In this document: positions 24,857 through 33,577 of the stretch, one piece after another
How the letters are laid out: every line of letters starts with the position of its first letter
Numbering within the stretch: the stretch's first letter is position 1
Assembly: GCF_021190915.1 (NCBI RefSeq)
Contig: NZ_JAIOAP010000010.1
Span: 1-64,000, forward strand
Length of the DNA: 64,000 bases
DNA from: Cohnella silvisoli
GTDB taxonomy: Bacteria > Bacillota > Bacilli > Paenibacillales > Paenibacillaceae
Direction: 5' to 3'
Notes under the pieces: model-generated
Databases searched by the model: none
The model's input: only the letters and a program-made list of their open reading frames with translations
Told to the model about the DNA's origin: nothing
Program-made: the position numbers and the translations under genes

Positions 24857-27487
24857 ATGACCGCAAGCTTCGCTTTAGAATGGAAGAAGGGGCCGAGTCG
24901 GGGGAACATAACCGTTACTGACGGAAGTGTATCAAGAGGGACAGTGACAAGGGGAAACGGCAAATTTAGCGAGGAAGGTTTCTCCACTGACGGCGGGCAA
25001 ACTAGACTGGAAGTTACCGTTAATCTTGAAGAGTCGAAAGGATCGGCTGCTACCCTTGTAACCATTGACGCGGCCGAACGTCCGTTCAGCTTTTTTCTGC
25101 GCGATGTGAGTGAAAAGTATCCGATTTATATACCCGCATATGGGGTCGCCGTAACCCGATCTGAGGATGCGCGGACCTATGATCAGATCGAGAATGAGAT
25201 TAGAGCTAACAATCTTCTTACCGATCTGCAGCAAATCGAAGCAGAGCCGGAAGAAAGCTATGATAACGCAGCCAGCCACACTCGCGAGCTTGCGTGTCAA
25301 ACATGGCTTGGTTTGTCGCGCGATATGAGGATCTTCGGTGTGGGGTTTCGCGGGGTTGGCGGAGAAGAGCGGTTATGGGATTGGATTCAACCGAGATTTC
25401 ATGGTCATGAAGTAACGCTTCCCGAGAACGAAAATAAACCAGTCTGTTACCGCTATATGCTCGGAAGGGGAATTGGCTGTGTGGATGGCGTAACCCGCAG
25501 GCTCGAAGACGGAACGCTCCCCATCCTTCATGCTTCCATCGAGGATAACGATATCATCTATGACACGGTTTCCTTCGTCTCTTATGAGAGTAGCCCGTTA
25601 AACGCTGAAACCCTAAGAGGCACCCATTATCTGGCGGCCGATGGATTCGGGCATGGACATATGCTGACCGAAGAGCAGTTAAAGCAGAGGGAGCAATTGT
25701 TGCCGCAAGAGTTGAACAGTGAAGAGGAGACGGTGCTCTATTTTCGGGCAGTTGCGACTAATAAGGCGAGAGTACCGCGGTATGCATGGTTCAAGAACGT
25801 CATTCCCAACGCCTATGTGATGAACAATGATAAGAATTACGTATTCGATGCCGGGTGCGGTTTTGTTCAATTCTCGGAGGACAGGGTATGCTGCGTTTCG
25901 AAATTAAACGGGGAACCCCTCTCAGAGGAAGAAACAGCTATTCTTATCCCTCCCGGCGAGACGGCAACGTTCGAATTTTACTTGCCACATCGGCCGATTA
26001 CGCGGAATCGAGCGGAAGGGTTGATCCGACAGCAGTTCGTATCCAGACTGGAAGAGTGCCGCGAATTCTGGTTATACAAGCTTTCCCGGGCAGCGTCGAT
26101 CAAACTTCCGGAAAAGCGCGTGGATGAGATGGTCAAGGCGGGGCTGCTTCATCTCGACCTCGTAACCTACGGCTTGGAGCCGAATAGGACGGTCGTTCCA
26201 ACAATCGGAGTGTATACGGCTATCGGATCGGAGAGCTCGCCGATTATTCAATTTATGGATTCGATGGGTTGGAGCGATTTGGCGGAGAGATCCCTGCAAT
26301 TTTTCTTGGATAAGCAGCATGAGGACGGATTTATTCAAAATTTCGGCGGATATATGCTGGAAACGGGAGCCGCGTTGTGGAGCGTCGGCGAGCATTACCG
26401 GTATACCCGGAATGATGTTTGGTTGAATCGGATTAAGGGGAATTTGTTGAAGGCGTACGATTATCTCTTGGATTGGCGCAGCCGCAACAAAACGGAGGAC
26501 CAGCGGGGCAAAGGATACGGCATGCTGGAAGGAAAAACGGCGGATCCGGAAGATCCTTTCCATTCTTTCATGCTGAATGGGTATGCTTATCTGGGGATGA
26601 GCCGATTGGCGGAAATTCTGGCTTCAAGCGATCCGGTACGCTCCGAACAAATTCGTGCGGAGGCGGAGGCTTTGAAAGAGGACATCCGTCAAGGATTGTT
26701 CGAGGCGATGGCGCGTTCCCCGGTTGTGCCGCTCGCTGACGGCAGTTGGGTCCCCACAGTTCCTCCATGGGTCGAGCACAGAGGCCCGCTCTCCCTATAT
26801 GCTCAAGGGGGCAAATGGCTAACGCACGGCTCGGTCGTTGCACGCGATTCGCTTCTTGGGCCGTTGTACCTTGTTCTTCAGGAGGTCGTTCAGCCGGACG
26901 AAGCCGAAGCGGAATTTATGCTGAATTACCACCTTGAATTGATGTGCACCCGCAACGTGGCTTTAAGTCAACCTTATTACAGCATTCATCCATGGGTTCA
27001 TCTCAAGCGCGGAGAAATCAAACCGTTCTTGAAGGCCTATTATAACGGTTTTGCCGGATTGGCGGATAGAGACACCTATACCTTCTGGGAGCACTACTGG
27101 CACGCAAGCCCGCACAAGACCCATGAGGAAGGCTGGTTCCTCATGCAAACACGTTGGATGTTGTATATGGAAGAAGGCCGCGAACTGAAGCTGCTGCCAG
27201 GAATTCCCCGGAAGTGGCTGGATAACGGAAAGGTCATTGAACTGAATGAAGTAGCGACTTACTTCGGATCTGTCTCCTTGCATGTTGAATCGAAATTGGA
27301 GCAAGGCGTAATCGTAGCTCGGGTGACCTGCGAATCGGACAGAAAACCGGACACCGTTACGATTCGGCTGCCGCACCCTAATGGCGCAATTCCTGCTCAA
27401 ATCGTTGGCGGTTCCTATTCCGCTTCGCAGGAATCCGTTCGAATCGATCATTTTACCGGGAAAGCGGAAGTAACGTTACTGTTCTAA
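24857..27487 (+). CDS. Large six-hairpin glycosidase-like protein, family not recognised
   Basis: 876 aa, no signal peptide. The first 430 residues are beta-rich. From about 430 to 780 the helices and aromatic/acidic motifs (GSESSPIIQFMDSMGWSD, EDGFIQNFGGYMLETGAALWS, FMLNGYAYLGM, TYTFWEHYWHASPHKTHEEGW) have the look of an (alpha/alpha)6 six-hairpin glycosidase barrel. A short beta domain (LLPGIPRKWL...) closes the protein, as in GH78 and GH95-like enzymes. I could not place it in a named GH family. ATG 24857 follows GAAGGG by 10 nt. Last gene of the operon, so it probably releases the sugar that the other five enzymes degrade. Confidence 0.7.
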   Translation: MTASFALEWKKGPSRGNITVTDGSVSRGTVTRGNGKFSEEGFSTDGGQTRLEVTVNLEESKGSAATLVTIDAAERPFSFFLRDVSEKYPIYIPAYGVAVTRSEDARTYDQIENEIRANNLLTDLQQIEAEPEESYDNAASHTRELACQTWLGLSRDMRIFGVGFRGVGGEERLWDWIQPRFHGHEVTLPENENKPVCYRYMLGRGIGCVDGVTRRLEDGTLPILHASIEDNDIIYDTVSFVSYESSPLNAETLRGTHYLAADGFGHGHMLTEEQLKQREQLLPQELNSEEETVLYFRAVATNKARVPRYAWFKNVIPNAYVMNNDKNYVFDAGCGFVQFSEDRVCCVSKLNGEPLSEEETAILIPPGETATFEFYLPHRPITRNRAEGLIRQQFVSRLEECREFWLYKLSRAASIKLPEKRVDEMVKAGLLHLDLVTYGLEPNRTVVPTIGVYTAIGSESSPIIQFMDSMGWSDLAERSLQFFLDKQHEDGFIQNFGGYMLETGAALWSVGEHYRYTRNDVWLNRIKGNLLKAYDYLLDWRSRNKTEDQRGKGYGMLEGKTADPEDPFHSFMLNGYAYLGMSRLAEILASSDPVRSEQIRAEAEALKEDIRQGLFEAMARSPVVPLADGSWVPTVPPWVEHRGPLSLYAQGGKWLTHGSVVARDSLLGPLYLVLQEVVQPDEAEAEFMLNYHLELMCTRNVALSQPYYSIHPWVHLKRGEIKPFLKAYYNGFAGLADRDTYTFWEHYWHASPHKTHEEGWFLMQTRWMLYMEEGRELKLLPGIPRKWLDNGKVIELNEVATYFGSVSLHVESKLEQGVIVARVTCESDRKPDTVTIRLPHPNGAIPAQIVGGSYSASQESVRIDHFTGKAEVTLLF

Positions 27488-27495
27488 GTACAGCG

Positions 27496-27533
27496 CTCCA
27501 GGGATGATTCTATCCCTGGAGTATGTCTTTTTT
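27496..27533 (+). terminator. Rho-independent terminator
   Basis: CTCCAGGGAT against ATCCCTGGAG with a 6-nt loop, followed after a few bases by a T-rich tract. It ends the deacetylase-to-glycosidase operon. Confidence 0.85.
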
Positions 27534-27622
27534 CTTTTCTTTGAATTTCGATCTAGCATAAAAAATGCCGGGGATCTTCTCATCCGGCGCGTACTTTGAT
27601 ACAATGACCATGTTAAATGATG

Positions 27623-27693
27623 AAAGGATGTCTCCGGTGAGCCTGCTACCAACAGGCCCGCGCTTTAGGAGGCATCCTTTTCCGGTTGCCGGA
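27623..27693 (+). ncRNA. Structured 5' leader of adeR (unassigned)
   Basis: AAAGGATG-TCTCC (27623-27635) pairs with GGAGG-CATCCTTT (27668-27680), a 13-bp stem with one G-U. An inner GCCTG/CAGGC helix (27641-27657) sits inside. TTTT follows, then a small TCCGG-TTG-CCGGA hairpin. It lies between a likely -10 (TACAAT at 27600) and the adeR start. It could be an attenuator, a riboswitch-like element or simply a terminator. I cannot match it to a known class. Confidence 0.45.
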
Positions 27694-27745
27694 ATACGGG
27701 TCATCAACGATTGGACGTTACAATTCATTTAAGGGGCCAGGCTTC

Positions 27746-28942
27746 ATGAATTATGATAAAGAACCATTCGAACGGACCTTTGAAAGCTTGGAAGAGTTAG
27801 CCGATACGATAAGCGAAGCCTTGCAGTGTTCGGTTACGATCGAAGATGCGAATCACAAGCTTATTTCATACAGTTCTCATGATACGGAAACGGATTCCGC
27901 ACGAATTTCCACGATTATCGGAAGACGTGTTCCGGCGAAAATCATTCAAACGTTATGGCGTGACGGAGTGATCCAGAGGTTGATGAACAGCGATGAGCCT
28001 GTGAGGGTGTCAGCCATACAGGAAATTGGCCTCGGGGACCGTTTGGCTATAGCGATTCGTAAAGATAACAGTATTCTGGGTTACATTTGGGTGCTGGAAG
28101 AAGAAAAAAGACTGGACGATATAGCTGCCAAACAGCTGATTAAAGCGGCCAAGGCAGCAAAAACTAAACTGCTGCAGCTGCAAATGAAACACAAAAGGGA
28201 AGAGCAGGATTATCAAAATTTTTTCTGGCAGCTTCTGACGGGACATATGAAATCGGACACGGAGATTAGCGAACAGGCGGAGAGGCTCAGGCTGTCGCTT
28301 CCTCCTCTTTTTCGCGTGAATGTATTGAAATTCGCTTCCGATTTTACGGAAAAAACAATTCAACAGATAAAATATTTGATTACTACCTCATTGCAGAACC
28401 ACGCGATCTTACATACTTTTAACAACGACCTGCTTATTTTACTCGAGGCCATAACACCGGAAAAGAAATCAAATCGGTCTGCGGATATGATTGCCGTAGC
28501 GTTAGAACAAATGAAGGTTCGATTCGGCATGGAGCCCATGGCGAGAGGCTGCGGGTCTGTATACGGACAATATTCAAAGGCTATTCATAGCTATCAGGAA
28601 GCTTTAACGGTTATCCAAATAAAGGAGAAGTTCCCCGAGGAAATGAACTCCGTTCATTGGTATGCCGATCTCGGATTTTATAGATTGTTACCGGCCATCT
28701 TGAAGGAAAAGCGAGACCATTGTTATGAGAATGAGTGCCTTCAAAAACTGTATAGCTATGATCTTGAACATAACGGCAATCTGCTGCGAACCTTGGAAAT
28801 TTATTTAAGCAATGATTGCCGAATGAAAGAAACAGCCGAGTTTCTACATATTCACGACAATACTCTCAACTATCGGTTAAAGAGAATTTCTGAGATTGGC
28901 GGAATTGACCTGAATAATATGGACCAAAAAGTTACCTGTTAG
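27746..28942 (+). CDS. adeR: PucR-family transcriptional regulator, AdeR-like activator of ald
   Basis: 398 aa. The N-terminal half (about 15-150) resembles a GAF/PAS-like sensor, the middle is a CdaR GGDEF-like region, and the C-terminus is the PucR HTH (ETAEFLHIHDNTLNYRLKRISEIGGIDL). In Bacillus subtilis a regulator of this build (AdeR) activates alanine dehydrogenase; here the gene stands directly upstream of ald in the same direction, which supports the same role. ATG 27746 follows AAGGGG; upstream codons lie in the leader region and are not needed. The gene symbol is inferred from context. Confidence 0.78.
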   Translation: MNYDKEPFERTFESLEELADTISEALQCSVTIEDANHKLISYSSHDTETDSARISTIIGRRVPAKIIQTLWRDGVIQRLMNSDEPVRVSAIQEIGLGDRLAIAIRKDNSILGYIWVLEEEKRLDDIAAKQLIKAAKAAKTKLLQLQMKHKREEQDYQNFFWQLLTGHMKSDTEISEQAERLRLSLPPLFRVNVLKFASDFTEKTIQQIKYLITTSLQNHAILHTFNNDLLILLEAITPEKKSNRSADMIAVALEQMKVRFGMEPMARGCGSVYGQYSKAIHSYQEALTVIQIKEKFPEEMNSVHWYADLGFYRLLPAILKEKRDHCYENECLQKLYSYDLEHNGNLLRTLEIYLSNDCRMKETAEFLHIHDNTLNYRLKRISEIGGIDLNNMDQKVTC

Positions 28943-29086
28943 CTGGAGATGAAAGTGGATAAGTTCGCTGCACCCTCTCGTTAAAACCACAAAGAGTATC
29001 TGTTTTTTTCTCGTTTCCCAACATACTCGCAAGAAGACTTCTTCCTTATACTTGATATAGAAGCTTATATCTAAGGAGGAATTATC

Positions 29087-30220
29087 ATGATTATCGGAGT
29101 CCCGAAAGAAATTAAAAATAACGAAAACCGCGTTGCCATCACACCGGCAGGCGTCGTTTCCTTCGTGCGCGCAGGACATAAAGTGATCATTGAGAAGGAC
29201 GCAGGGGCAGGCAGCGGTTTTAGGGACGAGGACTTCAGCGAAGCCGGAGCCCAGATTGCGGCGCATGCCGGAGAGGTTTGGTCCAAGGCTGACATGATTA
29301 TCAAAGTAAAAGAGCCCGTGAATTCCGAATACGGCTATTTCCGGAATCGGTTAATTCTGTTTACTTACCTTCACTTATCCGCCAATCCGGAATTGGTTCG
29401 CGCGCTTAAGGAAACAGGCGTAACGGCCATTGCATACGAAACGGTTGAATTAAAAGGGTCATTGCCTCTATTAACTCCCATGAGCGAAGTGGCCGGCCGG
29501 ATGGCTGTTCAAATCGGCGCTCAATTATTGGAAAAGCCCCATGGCGGAAAGGGTATCCTTATGGGAGGCGTGCCAGGAGTAAAACGAGGCAAGGTTTCTA
29601 TTATCGGCGGCGGAGTTGTTGGAACGAACGCCGCCAAGATCGCAACGGGACTGGGAGCGGAAGTAACCATTCTGGATATGAACGCAGATCGGCTTCGCCA
29701 GTTGGATGATCTATTCGGACTAAAAGTTAACACGTTGATTTCTAACCCATACAATATTGCCGAAGCCGTCTCCGAATCCGACTTGTGCATCGGAGCGGTG
29801 TTAATTCCAGGAGCGAAAGCGCCGAAGATCGTTTCCGAAGACACGATAAGATCAATGAATACCGGCTCTGTAGTTATGGATGTTGCTATAGATCAAGGGG
29901 GTATCTTTGAGACCATCGACAGAGTGACAACCCACGACAACCCGACCTATGAAGAACATGGAATCATCCATTACTCCGTGGCCAACATGCCTGGTGCAGT
30001 TCCTCGAACTTCTACGATCGCATTAACGAACGTAACCATTCCCTATGCGCTGCAAATCGCCAATAAAGGATTTATGCAGGCGGTTAAAGATATTCCTGCG
30101 CTTAAGCTCGGAGTTAACGTAGCTGGGGGCTCGATTACTTATGAAGCAGTGGCTAAAGATTTGGGAGAGGACTATGTCCCGCTGGAACAGATACCGAGCA
30201 TGACTCTCGCTATGTCCTGA
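29087..30220 (+). CDS. ald: Alanine dehydrogenase
   Basis: 377 aa, close to the usual 370-378. N-terminal [20 protein letters not shown], substrate-site His in [13 protein letters not shown], Rossmann motif [13 protein letters not shown], and DVAIDQGG are all typical of Ald. The enzyme interconverts L-alanine and pyruvate plus ammonia with NAD. AAGGAGG stands 8 nt before ATG. A 144-bp gap separates it from adeR, room for a separate promoter activated by AdeR. Its last 49 bp overlap the 3' end of the opposing mutarotase-like gene. Confidence 0.95.
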   Translation: MIIGVPKEIKNNENRVAITPAGVVSFVRAGHKVIIEKDAGAGSGFRDEDFSEAGAQIAAHAGEVWSKADMIIKVKEPVNSEYGYFRNRLILFTYLHLSANPELVRALKETGVTAIAYETVELKGSLPLLTPMSEVAGRMAVQIGAQLLEKPHGGKGILMGGVPGVKRGKVSIIGGGVVGTNAAKIATGLGAEVTILDMNADRLRQLDDLFGLKVNTLISNPYNIAEAVSESDLCIGAVLIPGAKAPKIVSEDTIRSMNTGSVVMDVAIDQGGIFETIDRVTTHDNPTYEEHGIIHYSVANMPGAVPRTSTIALTNVTIPYALQIANKGFMQAVKDIPALKLGVNVAGGSITYEAVAKDLGEDYVPLEQIPSMTLAMS

Positions 30221-31236
30221 ACAGCTGACGTGAGACCTTCAAAATAGAACACCTGAGAGGTGTCCGTCATATGGCCTGGACGATCGATGCTAAGGGCGGG
30301 CGAATGATATTCAAGCTCCGCGAAGTGACCCAGTTGTCCCCCGTCAAAGTAGAACTGCATGCAGGAACCTAGGTAATTTTTTCGATTAGAAGGATAGTCC
30401 GGATAAACGCCGGAAGGATTTACGCTGAATTGGCGGACGACGAGACTGCTTTTCTTGTCGGCTAATACGCGTGAATACCCGAATCTGCCCGTTGAAGATA
30501 GGGCGTCTATGGAAAGCTTAAAGCTGCTCTGGCCTTCGCAATGTAATCTTAATCCATTAGGGAGCAATTCCATATCGATGTTTTCCGTTTGGGAGAACAT
30601 CGTCAAAGGACGTATGGAACCGTAGGTCGGAGCTATGATTTGTCCACCGGGCGGTACCTGCATGATGCTCCATAGATTGCAAAAGCCGGAGGGGGAGGCG
30701 GTTCTGTCCATGGGCTTTGAATTGGAACTAACCGGAGTAAGATTCATATCTGTACGGACTTCATATCCGATATAAGAAACGGACGAGGAATCTGGCGTTA
30801 ACGCTGAGCTGTTCCTAGGGAACGGGTTCGGCAGAAGCGTAAACCGTTTTTCGAGGTTTACTTGTATCGTTTGGGACGAAGAGGCGTGTTGCAGTTCACA
30901 GGACATATTTGCAATCGCGAGAGACTGGGTGGTCTGCGTTAGCTTCCAGTTCCCGGGATCCAACTGAGCTGGAATATGGTAGCTTCCGGAGTCGTCGATG
31001 AAATATTCCAATTCGGGGCTGATCCATGTGCGATCGCCGCCCGAATTCCAATTGTTCTCGTTGTGAAGAGCGTTTGGGTCACGCCAGAATGCGGAGGAAC
31101 TTGCCTCTTCGGCAGTCTTTAACTCCAACACCCGCGCTCCCTTTTCCAGAATGATCAATTGTCCCCCCTGCGAGTTAGACAGGACGGCATAGGAATTGCC
31201 GGATTGTTGCAATTGTGATTGGAGCGTATTCCCCAT
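30172..31236 (-). CDS. Galactose-mutarotase-like fold protein (DUF6786-like)
   Basis: 354 aa, no signal peptide. The sequence is nearly all beta strand and carries [10 protein letters not shown] near residue 85 and [16 protein letters not shown], which I associate with an uncharacterised aldose-epimerase-like family. A catalytic role on sugars is plausible but unproved. ATG 31236 is chosen (AAGGA upstream); the open frame before it is the promoter region. The promoter on the minus strand (TTGAAC at 31311-31316, 17 bp, TATAAT at 31288-31293) carries a third copy of the 37-bp GntR element, tying it to the operon at 20789-27487. Its 3' end overlaps ald tail to tail. Confidence 0.68.
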   Translation of the reverse strand: MGNTLQSQLQQSGNSYAVLSNSQGGQLIILEKGARVLELKTAEEASSSAFWRDPNALHNENNWNSGGDRTWISPELEYFIDDSGSYHIPAQLDPGNWKLTQTTQSLAIANMSCELQHASSSQTIQVNLEKRFTLLPNPFPRNSSALTPDSSSVSYIGYEVRTDMNLTPVSSNSKPMDRTASPSGFCNLWSIMQVPPGGQIIAPTYGSIRPLTMFSQTENIDMELLPNGLRLHCEGQSSFKLSIDALSSTGRFGYSRVLADKKSSLVVRQFSVNPSGVYPDYPSNRKNYLGSCMQFYFDGGQLGHFAELEYHSPALSIDRPGHMTDTSQVFYFEGLTSAVQDIARVMLGICSSGT

Positions 31237-31287
31237 AACAATAATTCCTTCTTTCTGTATCGTTGAAAAGTAGAGATAATTATCGTA

Positions 31288-31316
31288 ATTATAGAACACA
31301 TGAAGATGTTGTTCAA
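31288..31316 (-). promoter_or_regulatory. Promoter of the mutarotase-like gene (minus strand)
   Basis: On the minus strand: TTGAAC (31311-31316), a 17-bp spacer, perfect TATAAT (31288-31293). The -35 overlaps the outer arm of the 37-bp element exactly as in the gntR promoter. Confidence 0.72.
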
Positions 31317-31348
31317 CAAAAGATTGATGTCGATCGATTGTTGACAAT
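31312..31348. promoter_or_regulatory. 37-bp composite operator, copy 3
   Basis: Begins TTCAACAAAAGATTGA and ends CGATTGTTGACAAT; only three positions differ from copy 2 at 20699-20735. It is about 10.6 kb from copy 2, so it marks a distant regulon member. Confidence 0.65.
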
Positions 31349-31370
31349 TATACAAGTTAAAAAGAGAGGC

Positions 31371-31410
31371 AGCGAAATCGGCTATGGTTGTTAGCCGATT
31401 TCGCTGTTTT
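31371..31410. terminator. Terminator-like hairpin without an obvious client gene
   Basis: A 14-bp perfect stem (AGCGAAATCGGCTA against TAGCCGATTTCGCT), a 7-nt loop, then GTTTTCCTTTT. On the plus strand the nearest upstream plus gene is ald, 1.15 kb away across the antisense gene; it may stop ald read-through. From here to 31630 no gene is visible. The area holds the 12-bp palindrome TGGCTATAGCCA (31510-31521) and a GGATGTT/AACATCC stem. Confidence 0.6.
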
Positions 31411-31630
31411 CCTTTTCGAGGAGTACTAAATCTATACTATTATCAGTGTTCTGTATATAAAAACTCCGACTTATTGACTTACTAAATCGGATGTTAAATA
31501 AAACATCCCATGGCTATAGCCAGAAGTAAAAAGACAAATTGGGATAAGTGCAAAGACGAATTTGAATGTTGTTTATATTGTGCAGTCGTCTACAATTAAC
31601 GTGTAAGAAAGGAATGAGGAGGTAAATATC

Positions 31631-32695
31631 ATGAGCAAAATGAAAGTGGCCGTTATCGGCTGCGGAACGATCGCCAGCAATGCCCATATCAAGGCATATG
31701 CGGCCAATCCGAATGCGGAAATTAAATATTTTTGCGATATTCTCAAGGAAAAAGCCGACATGGCCGTTACTGAATACGGAGGCGGTGAAGCAATCGAAGA
31801 TTATCACGTCATCTTGGGCGACCCCGAGGTTGAAGCAGTCTCGATTTGCACTCCGAATCACCTTCACTCGTCGATTTCCATTGATTGCTTGCGGGCGGGC
31901 AAACACGTGCTTTGCGAAAAACCGGCTGCTAGAACGTATGCAGAGGCGCTGGAGATGCAGAAGGTGCAGCACGAAACCGGCAAAGTGCTCAATATCGGCG
32001 TCGTCAACCGCTTTAATAAGGGAGTAAATATAATTAAGGAAATGATTGATAACGGCGACCTGGGAGAGCTCTACCATGTGTACATCAGTTTTCGAGCTCA
32101 GCGCTCCATTCCAGGGCTCGGCGGTGCTTTTACGACAAAGTCGATAGCCGGAGGCGGCGTTCTAATCGACTGGGGTGTTCATTTTCTCGATATCGTTATG
32201 TACTGCTCGGGAGATCCGCAGCCACGCACGGTTTCCGGACAAGCATACAGCAAGCTTGGGAGGGATATGAAGAACTATGCATTCCTTAACATGTGGGCTG
32301 GACCGCCCAAGTATTCGGGCACGTATGACGTGGATGATTTCGTAACGGGTTTGATTCGCACAGAAGGTCCGACCATTTCTCTGAATGGGGCGTGGGCGCA
32401 AAATATCGGAGTAGAAGAGATGTATATCGATTTCCTAGGCGACAAGGCGGGCATCCGGTTACAGTACGGGGCCGATTTCAAAATATACAGCGCGCAGAAT
32501 GGAATTTTGCTGGAAACAGCGGCTAAATACAAAGCAGGCGACATGTTTCAAAATGAAATCGATAGCTTTATTGACTGTATTCGCACGGGCGAAAAGCTTC
32601 CGTCCCATATTGATACGGTCATTCTCTCTTCCAAGATCATTCAAGCGATTTATGATTCATCCGAACAAAGATCGGAAATTGTCATTTCTGAATGA
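31631..32695 (+). CDS. Gfo/Idh/MocA-family sugar oxidoreductase
   Basis: 354 aa. The N-terminal Rossmann domain begins VAVIGCGTIASNAHIKAY, followed by CTPNHLHSS and the signature CEKPAA with catalytic Lys. The C-terminal alpha/beta domain has GGGVLIDWGVHFLDIVMY, where the DxxxH pair (D and H) is catalytic. Such enzymes oxidise or reduce sugars and inositols with tightly bound NAD(P). AGGAGG lies before ATG. First of a three-gene set with a shorter relative and an AraC regulator. Confidence 0.9.
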   Translation: MSKMKVAVIGCGTIASNAHIKAYAANPNAEIKYFCDILKEKADMAVTEYGGGEAIEDYHVILGDPEVEAVSICTPNHLHSSISIDCLRAGKHVLCEKPAARTYAEALEMQKVQHETGKVLNIGVVNRFNKGVNIIKEMIDNGDLGELYHVYISFRAQRSIPGLGGAFTTKSIAGGGVLIDWGVHFLDIVMYCSGDPQPRTVSGQAYSKLGRDMKNYAFLNMWAGPPKYSGTYDVDDFVTGLIRTEGPTISLNGAWAQNIGVEEMYIDFLGDKAGIRLQYGADFKIYSAQNGILLETAAKYKAGDMFQNEIDSFIDCIRTGEKLPSHIDTVILSSKIIQAIYDSSEQRSEIVISE

Positions 32696-32710
32696 TGGAG
32701 GCAGAAGATA

Positions 32711-33550
32711 ATGAAGAAAATAGGGTTTATCGATTATTATCTCGACGAATGGCATGCCAACAAATACCCGGCGTGGATCGAGCAAGCGACGAACGGGGAG
32801 ATGAAAGTTACATGCGCTTACGGTAAAAAGGATGCGGAGAACGGTGTCGACAATGCCAGCTGGTGCAAAAACAAAGGCATCGAGCTGCTCGATTCCATTG
32901 AAGCGGTTGTGAAGGAAAGCGACTATTTGATCGTGCTTTCTCCAGATCATCCGGAGCTTCATGAGGAGCTGGCGATGCTGGCTCTGCAATCCGGTAAGCC
33001 CACTTATGTCGACAAAACGTTCACGCCTGACCGTAAAACCGCGAAACTCTTGTTCGAGACAGCTCATCAACATGGGACGCCTTTGTTTTCGGCCTCGGCG
33101 TTGCGATTTGCAGCCGAGTACGAAGCGGCGAACCGGCAAGGAATTGATAGGATATGCAGCATAGGTCCGGGGAATTACGATACCTATTCCATACACCAGA
33201 TCGAGCCGATCGTTTCCCTCTTGGGCAGCGAGACGGAACGGGTCATGTTCGTTGGATCTAATGTATCTAGTGAGCTGCTAATCGAATTTTCGGGAGGCAG
33301 ACAAGCCGCGATCCATCATTATACCAACAGCACGTTTAGTCTGACTCTGAATTATCAAAGCAACGATTCAGTATTATTGAAGCCGGAATCGGATTTCTTC
33401 GCCGCATTCATCAAGAACATGGTACAATTTTTTCAAACAGGCAAGCCAACGATCGATCCGAAAGAGACGATCGCGATTATAACGATCATCGAATACGGCT
33501 TGAAAGCAATGCAAACGCCTTTCCAATGGGTAAAGCTGCCTCAGAATTAA
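32711..33550 (+). CDS. Short Gfo/Idh/MocA-like oxidoreductase
   Basis: 279 aa, shorter than the usual 330-430. It begins KKIGFIDYYLDEWHANKYPAW rather than the usual GxGxxG motif, but keeps the SPDHPELHEELAMLAL and the YVDKTFTPD stretch that aligns with the EKP signature (here DKT). The loss of a clear dinucleotide motif suggests either weak cofactor binding or a noncatalytic partner role. It lies 15 bp behind the normal-length paralogue, so the two may work together. Confidence 0.72.
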   Translation: MKKIGFIDYYLDEWHANKYPAWIEQATNGEMKVTCAYGKKDAENGVDNASWCKNKGIELLDSIEAVVKESDYLIVLSPDHPELHEELAMLALQSGKPTYVDKTFTPDRKTAKLLFETAHQHGTPLFSASALRFAAEYEAANRQGIDRICSIGPGNYDTYSIHQIEPIVSLLGSETERVMFVGSNVSSELLIEFSGGRQAAIHHYTNSTFSLTLNYQSNDSVLLKPESDFFAAFIKNMVQFFQTGKPTIDPKETIAIITIIEYGLKAMQTPFQWVKLPQN

Positions 33551-33577
33551 ACTTACACAAGATAGAAGCGTGAGACG

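Noticed and set aside
27553..27592. Minus-strand terminator-like hairpin (GCCGG...CCGGC with TTTTTT)
   Set aside because: No minus-strand gene ends there and the stem has bulges; probably chance or part of the adeR promoter region.
27623..27693. Assigning the adeR leader to a known riboswitch class (glycine, guanidine, fluoride, ZTP and others)
   Set aside because: None of the conserved core motifs of these classes could be seen in the sequence.
31510..31521. TGGCTATAGCCA palindrome as an operator for the Gfo/Idh genes
   Set aside because: It is a perfect 12-bp palindrome but occurs once, and no promoter could be aligned with it.
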